Positions 30,553-34,626 of a DNA stretch of 34,626 nucleotides are shown here, piece after piece (within the stretch, counting starts at the first letter, position 1; each line of letters begins with the position of its first letter). Made by a program: the position numbers and the translations under genes. A model generated the notes under the pieces. The model was not told the origin of the DNA. It was given only the letters and a program-made list of their open reading frames with translations, and made no database searches. This DNA comes from Alphaproteobacteria bacterium (lineage in GTDB: Bacteria; Pseudomonadota; Alphaproteobacteria; Micavibrionales; Micavibrionaceae). Where the stretch lies: assembly GCA_020442425.1 (NCBI GenBank), contig JAGRKB010000049.1, forward strand, positions 1 to 34,626, read 5' to 3'.

Positions 30553-32676
30553 CTATCTCTCCAATTCTTGATCTTCATCGCGGTCAAGCTCACGACGTGT
30601 CTTCTCGGCTTGGGATAATTCACGAGCCTTGGATGCTTCTTGTTGCACCTGAAGTTCGCGCATCTCGACGACACCGTCCTTGATTTCGCTAAAGGCAACA
30701 GACTTCCCAACCTTGGTATCCGGCACCGATTTAACACGTGCCATGTGGATCTTATCTCTTTCCTGCACCACCGCCCATGTTCCGCTCTCAAGTTCAGCAT
30801 ATCCGCGATATGTGTATGACTTATCAGGAGTTACCAGCTTGTCGTTATATTGGGCCTCTAATTGACTTGCGAGCTTTTCACCAACACGGCGCATCTCCAT
30901 GATACGAAGCTGTTTCAGTGCTCCGTCCCTCAAATCAAACTCACCGTTGGATTGGATAACTGCGAGATCCTTCGACACCAGCCAATCCCGACGCTTCTGA
31001 AGACTATCCTCAACCTCTGCGCCATACTCTGGAAGTGATGGCTTACCGATAGATTGTTTATAGAGCTCTTTATCAAGCCATGTCCACTTTTCTGCTGAGA
31101 CTAATTTATCAAGTGGCTTCGCAGATAAAACCTCTAACTTCGGATAGAAGCGTTTACCCTCCCGCGCATTGATCTCACGGGTAATCTCTTCACCCCGCTC
31201 AACAACATCTGCCGGCACTTCATAGCGCCCATCATCTAAAGGCTTAACAACCCCGTTCTTGGCAAGTGTTTCGAGACGTTTGGTGTGTGATGCCAAATAC
31301 CCTTCCCTATTCTCAGGCTCAATATGGGAGAGTTCGGCCTCAATATATGCCATATGGTGACGTGGGTCATAAATCCCGTTATTGGCCTTGGCGAGTTGCG
31401 AGATATTAAAATCAGCTTTACCCGATGATCCCATGCCAGGTTTAACAGTGACCAGAGCCCCTATCCTTAAATCGTCATAGTCTCTGAGTTCTCCAAACGG
31501 AACATAGTGGAGTTTCTCACGCGCATCCTTCACCACCAGATATTTCCGGTCAGTGATTTCATCAACAGGGCCTTTATTCATAACAAGACCATGAATAACC
31601 TCGCCCTCATCCGCCTTCATGGAATAGAAGGACAAATTCTCAAGATCCATATCCGGATTTTGACGGTAAAGATTATTCAGAACATTCTGCCGCTGTGACG
31701 TATCACGCAGAACTTCGATAAAGTTCTCCTTAAGTGTCCAAATCCCTGGTGGATATTCTGCGGCCAATCCTGTTGTAGACAGGAATTGCAAACGACCCTT
31801 AATTAAACCTTCGTAGAAATTATCCTTACCAAAGTTATTAACCTTACGGACATCAACAACATTCTCTTCACTCAGGTTCTTTTCAATAAAACGGTCAAGC
31901 GACGTCACACTCATCGCCTCAACCTGTTTTTCCTGAGACTTTTGAATTTCCTCTAATGACCGCTCACCAAGAAGCTCTGTCGCCAATTCCTGCGCACGCG
32001 CTCTGACCCCACTCGCAATGTAATCACGACCAATCACCAGATCCTGACCGCGCTCATTTACACCCCTGATAATCACATGAGCATGGACATCATCCGTGTC
32101 ATAGTGAACAGCACCAATCCAATTAAGAGTTGTCCCAAGGTCAGATTCCATCCGCCCCATCACCCCTCTCACATACCCATGAAAGTCATCAATCTGATGT
32201 CCGTTCTCAGGGGAAATAATCATCCGAAAATGATGCCTGTCATCTTTGCATAATCCATAAAATGCAAGACCATCAACACCATCATTTTCACGGTCAAAAA
32301 GCACCGCTTGGGTCTCTTCTTTACCCGCCCCCGAACGAGAAATATACCTCACATGCTGATAGAGATTTTTAGCCCCACTCCCCGCTCCAACCCCGACACC
32401 TTTTGTCCGGTTTTGAACAGGGTTGATCTTCACCACCACTCTTTGACCAGAAAAACTTCCAGCAAAAGAATTTCCCCGAACCACCCCGTCACGCATTTTA
32501 AGGCGCGTTCCCGCACCCTTATTTTTAACCTCGGCTCCGGCATGACGACGCAATTTTTTAAAGACAGATTTACGAGGACTCTCATTGGTGATGATCAGTG
32601 GACGGGACAACTCAGAGGATGCCAAAACAGCACCATCCTCTTCCCACAGTCCAGAACTGACATCATCCAGTAACAT
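30553..32676 (-). CDS. conjugative relaxase, VirD2/TraI-like with DUF3363 C-terminal part
   Basis: A 707-residue DNA-nicking relaxase. Motif I: NLYQHVRYISRSGAG carries the candidate catalytic tyrosine. Then HHFRMIISPENGHQIDDFHG, MESDLGTTLNWIGAVHYDTD, and the three-histidine metal motif HYDTDDVHAHVII (motif III), followed by RGQDLVIGRDYIASGVRARA and the TELLGERS segment. The N-terminal ~100 residues are basic and probably bind DNA. The C-terminal ~400 residues (from ~residue 260) match the DUF3363 layout. The gene appears intact and may make the element mobilizable. The coupling protein is present only as a fragment at 25285, so a helper would be needed unless another copy exists outside. A weak AGAGAGAG lies upstream of the ATG. 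Confidence 0.92.
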   Translation of the reverse strand: MLLDDVSSGLWEEDGAVLASSELSRPLIITNESPRKSVFKKLRRHAGAEVKNKGAGTRLKMRDGVVRGNSFAGSFSGQRVVVKINPVQNRTKGVGVGAGSGAKNLYQHVRYISRSGAGKEETQAVLFDRENDGVDGLAFYGLCKDDRHHFRMIISPENGHQIDDFHGYVRGVMGRMESDLGTTLNWIGAVHYDTDDVHAHVIIRGVNERGQDLVIGRDYIASGVRARAQELATELLGERSLEEIQKSQEKQVEAMSVTSLDRFIEKNLSEENVVDVRKVNNFGKDNFYEGLIKGRLQFLSTTGLAAEYPPGIWTLKENFIEVLRDTSQRQNVLNNLYRQNPDMDLENLSFYSMKADEGEVIHGLVMNKGPVDEITDRKYLVVKDAREKLHYVPFGELRDYDDLRIGALVTVKPGMGSSGKADFNISQLAKANNGIYDPRHHMAYIEAELSHIEPENREGYLASHTKRLETLAKNGVVKPLDDGRYEVPADVVERGEEITREINAREGKRFYPKLEVLSAKPLDKLVSAEKWTWLDKELYKQSIGKPSLPEYGAEVEDSLQKRRDWLVSKDLAVIQSNGEFDLRDGALKQLRIMEMRRVGEKLASQLEAQYNDKLVTPDKSYTYRGYAELESGTWAVVQERDKIHMARVKSVPDTKVGKSVAFSEIKDGVVEMRELQVQQEASKARELSQAEKTRRELDRDEDQELER

Positions 32677-33521
32677 CTAAACTCTCTCTATCAGAGGCAA
32701 AACCCGCCCCAAATTCATTTGTGCTTTCACACGCTATTCTCGAAATCAAAGACCGAAACCACAGCCCCAAACATCGAACTCAACCCGCAATCCAGACCTC
32801 AATCTCGACCCCAAAAGCGCAATTTCACTCCCTAAAACCCTATCACAACCTCTAAATTAATTCAACTTATTTCTACAAACAACAACGTGTAATAAATATA
32901 GCAATAACAGCAATATAAACAACATAACAATTTATATCTTTTATCTTGTATTACCTTTATAAACTTCTCTACACCCTCCCTTTTCCACTCCGACCTCTCC
33001 TTATCGCTCCTCCCGCCTATCCCCTCCAGTCAGACAGTCCACCATGTCAATCGCCTGCCGTCATTGAGGGCTTGCTCTTCATTTTTTTCGGGCTTCCGTT
33101 CTGGGCTTAAGTTGGGCTTTCAGTGATGCCGCCTCTCCTGCCTTGATGGAAAATTTTGCATCCGCCTTTCTGGCCAGACACATCCCCCGTCACTGATTTC
33201 TGGCATGGTACTTTATTTTCATAGTGTTTTTGCATAGGGAATGGGGAAGCACAAAAAAGGCCGGAATTTTTCGACCCTGTTTTATTCTCACTACTCAAAT
33301 TTTAACCATGCGTCATCGTCCGAGTTGCCCCGTTCATTTTCAACACGCCTTAAACTGGGGTGATTTTCTTTTTCCCCTTTACTATTCGTATGCCAGATTT
33401 TTTCACTCCATGTATTTTACAGAAATGCATCCCATGTTTTAAATTCTCCTCCTTCGTCCGAATATTTCGAGGGGTAAAGTCAGGGTCATTCTTTGACCTT
33501 TGGAATCTATTTTTTAGGGGC
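32677..33521 (-). other. 845-bp non-coding, strand-skewed region; oriT candidate
   Basis: No convincing gene. From ~32690 to ~32880 the plus strand is rich in A and C and very poor in G. 32880-32960 is strongly AT-rich. 33068-33119 holds four copies of GGGCTT (33068, 33090, 33103, 33114). GGTCA/TGACC inverted arms with a 5-nt loop sit at 33484-33498, just after the TOPRIM gene. A 63-codon minus-strand frame (33107-33298) lacks codon or family support. A region of this type directly upstream of a relaxase operon is where an origin of transfer would be expected; a nic site was not recognised. Confidence 0.4.
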
Positions 33522-34463
33522 TTATTTTTGCTCCCTATTCTTCAAAACTTCGTTCCAGTCATCACCCGTTTTTTCAGGAACATGTGTTGACATATCGCCA
33601 TTAAATGTCCCCGCATTTTTTACCCCGTCACGGATTGTTTTTTCGATTTTTTTGCCCCCTGCATCATGGTCAACGGCAAGAATGATTTTTTGAAGCTGGG
33701 GGAGCTTTTTAATAAGGTCGATTATAAGTTGCACCTGATGGGGTCTTAATCCTCCGCTCACCGATGCGAACACCACACCCGATTTTTGAAGCTCTGGAAA
33801 CAATGTAAAATAACTCAACCCGTCAATCGGGCTTTCCGTGATAACTAAAGTTTGGACATTCAGATTGATGGTGCTTGTCCATAGTCCCTTGGCACTTCCT
33901 CTGACGAAAACCCCCTTATCGGCGTTCTTGAGTTCAAGCCCGCATACGCCCGTATGGTCATAGTGGGGAAACACCACATTTCCGTAGAAGTCCCGATAGA
34001 TGCGTCCAGCAAAAAGTTGGTTTTGAAGTGTAGAAAGTGGGATTTTGCGGACATTTTGGAGGTAATCATCACCCTTTATCTGTTTCACGCGCGAAAACAG
34101 GGCTTTAATCCGCTCAAGATTGTATTCTTGTTCCTGAATGTCGGACGCAAAGGGGATGTTTTGGCTTATATTCTCACCTCCTCTCACCCATTTTTGGAGT
34201 TCTTGGCCTATTTCGGGGAAAGTTTTGTCAGTGCGCTTTCTGATAAAGTCCACAATTGTTCCGTTGTCCTTATCATCAGACACCGAGAAATAAACATAGT
34301 TGCTCCCCCGCTTCGAGATAATGACCTTATCCCCGTTTGGATGCTTCATCACCAAAGAGCTTCTGGTCGTCTTTCTGGGGTCGAGTTCATACCCCAGAGA
34401 GGCGGCATAATGGCTTAGATTAATATCTGATTTGTAGTGGCTGAAATCGTGTTTCTGATACAT
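33522..34463 (-). CDS. DUF3991/TOPRIM domain protein, primase-like
   Basis: A 313-residue protein of the type found on plasmids and conjugative elements. The N-terminal ~90 residues (INLSHYAASLGYELD, SSLVMKHPNGDKVIIS, DNGTIVDFIRKR) look like a degenerate primase zinc-binding/DUF3991 region without zinc cysteines. The C-terminal half is a TOPRIM domain: TLVITESPIDGLSYFTL (catalytic Glu), KIILAVDHDAGGKKIE (the DxD motif) and a closing DDWNEVLKNRE. It may act in priming or strand processing during transfer. The ATG at 34463 follows AGGGGG by 8 nt; the in-frame GTG at 34469 is too close to that site. Same strand as the relaxase genes but 845 bp upstream of them. Confidence 0.83.
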   Translation of the reverse strand: MYQKHDFSHYKSDINLSHYAASLGYELDPRKTTRSSLVMKHPNGDKVIISKRGSNYVYFSVSDDKDNGTIVDFIRKRTDKTFPEIGQELQKWVRGGENISQNIPFASDIQEQEYNLERIKALFSRVKQIKGDDYLQNVRKIPLSTLQNQLFAGRIYRDFYGNVVFPHYDHTGVCGLELKNADKGVFVRGSAKGLWTSTINLNVQTLVITESPIDGLSYFTLFPELQKSGVVFASVSGGLRPHQVQLIIDLIKKLPQLQKIILAVDHDAGGKKIEKTIRDGVKNAGTFNGDMSTHVPEKTGDDWNEVLKNREQK

Positions 34464-34475
34464 GACCACTGCCCC

Positions 34476-34613
34476 CTAATATTCCGAAGGGAGCAGCAAA
34501 ACGCTGTCGGTAAAATAGAAGGTAATACTCTCTAACGGGAAATCGGTGTAATCGATTGTCTCGGTATAGACGACATTATAATCTCCATCATCACAGGTCA
34601 GGATTGTACCCCG
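34476..34613 (-). CDS. C-terminal part of an unrecognised protein (partial or broken)
   Basis: An open frame on the minus strand ends with TAG at 34478-34476 and encodes about 45 residues finishing FPLESITFYFTDSVLLLPSEY. Going upstream it meets an in-frame TGA at 34616-34614 before any ATG. The motif 'DYTDFPL...I..Y.T..VLLLPSEY' recalls plasmid-borne DUF6876-type proteins, from memory. Either a frameshift lies near the window edge or a non-standard start is used. It ends 13 bp before the TOPRIM gene, so they may be cotranscribed. Confidence 0.35.
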   Translation of the reverse strand, partial: RGTILTCDDGDYNVVYTETIDYTDFPLESITFYFTDSVLLLPSEY

Positions 34614-34626
34614 TCAGGGGAAGTTG

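Noticed and set aside
33107..33298. 63-residue minus-strand frame between TOPRIM gene and relaxase
   Set aside because: It shows no family resemblance or convincing ribosome site; it overlaps the GGGCTT repeats and is better left as non-coding.
33954..34418. 154-residue plus-strand frame
   Set aside because: It is the complement of the TOPRIM gene, which has clear motifs.
1..34626. CRISPR arrays, tRNA or rRNA genes, insertion sequences
   Set aside because: No regularly spaced repeats, cloverleaf-like sequences, rRNA motifs, transposase frames or terminal inverted repeats were seen on either strand.

Overview
The window looks like DNA from a low-GC alphaproteobacterium (my estimate is low-to-mid 40s % GC). 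The reasons are the gene order of the nitrate reductase operon (fused narK, narGHJI, then a parvulin and nnrS), Dnr/FNR-type regulators without an N-terminal iron-sulfur cluster, ubiTUV, and a DUF3363-type relaxase. The genus cannot be fixed from the sequence.

Layout. (1) 1-443: a truncated Aer-like PAS protein. (2) 534-4894, minus strand: a molybdenum cofactor operon moaA - moaC/B fusion - moaD - moaE - mobA - unknown small gene - TauE/SafE permease, headed by a structured leader that resembles a Moco riboswitch. (3) 5093-5809: a first CRP/FNR regulator. (4) 5813-17302, minus strand: narK1K2 fusion, narG, narH, narJ, narI, a parvulin, nnrS. (5) 17444-18196: a second CRP/FNR regulator with a cysteine-rich tail. 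(6) 18202-19422, minus strand: moeA. (7) 19545-22003: ubiT, ubiU, ubiV for oxygen-independent ubiquinone synthesis. (8) 22386-25141: nrdD and nrdG, the anaerobic ribonucleotide reductase and its activase. (9) 25186-25926: gene debris, namely the tail of a small membrane protein and the tail of a TraG/VirD4 coupling protein joined back to back. (10) 26006-29751: a cargo cluster of radical SAM/SPASM protein, NUDIX hydrolase, GT-B glycosyltransferase and an unrecognised 346-residue protein. (11) 29818-34626, minus strand: a mobilization module (small membrane protein, probable ribbon-helix-helix protein, relaxase) and a DUF3991/TOPRIM-type protein.

Regions 1 to 8 form one anaerobic respiration package. 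Seven TTGAY-N4-RTCAA boxes lie upstream of the PAS gene, moaA/fnr1, narG, narK, moeA, ubiT and nrdD. At most of them a -10-like hexamer is centred 31-32 bp from the box centre, the geometry expected of class II FNR-type activation. The logic is coherent: the regulators switch on the nitrate reductase and transporter, its bis-MGD cofactor supply (moa, mob, moe), the quinone that feeds NarI (ubiTUV), and deoxyribonucleotide synthesis without oxygen (nrdDG). NnrS and the Dnr-like regulators point to nitric oxide stress. No nitrite, NO or N2O reductase gene is in the window.

Regions 9 to 11 are accessory DNA of mobile origin. Two diverged copies of the same membrane-protein tail, in the same orientation, flank the radical SAM/glycosyltransferase cluster, which suggests a mobile-element hot spot abutting the anaerobic genes. 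No rRNA, tRNA, CRISPR array, integrase or transposase was seen.
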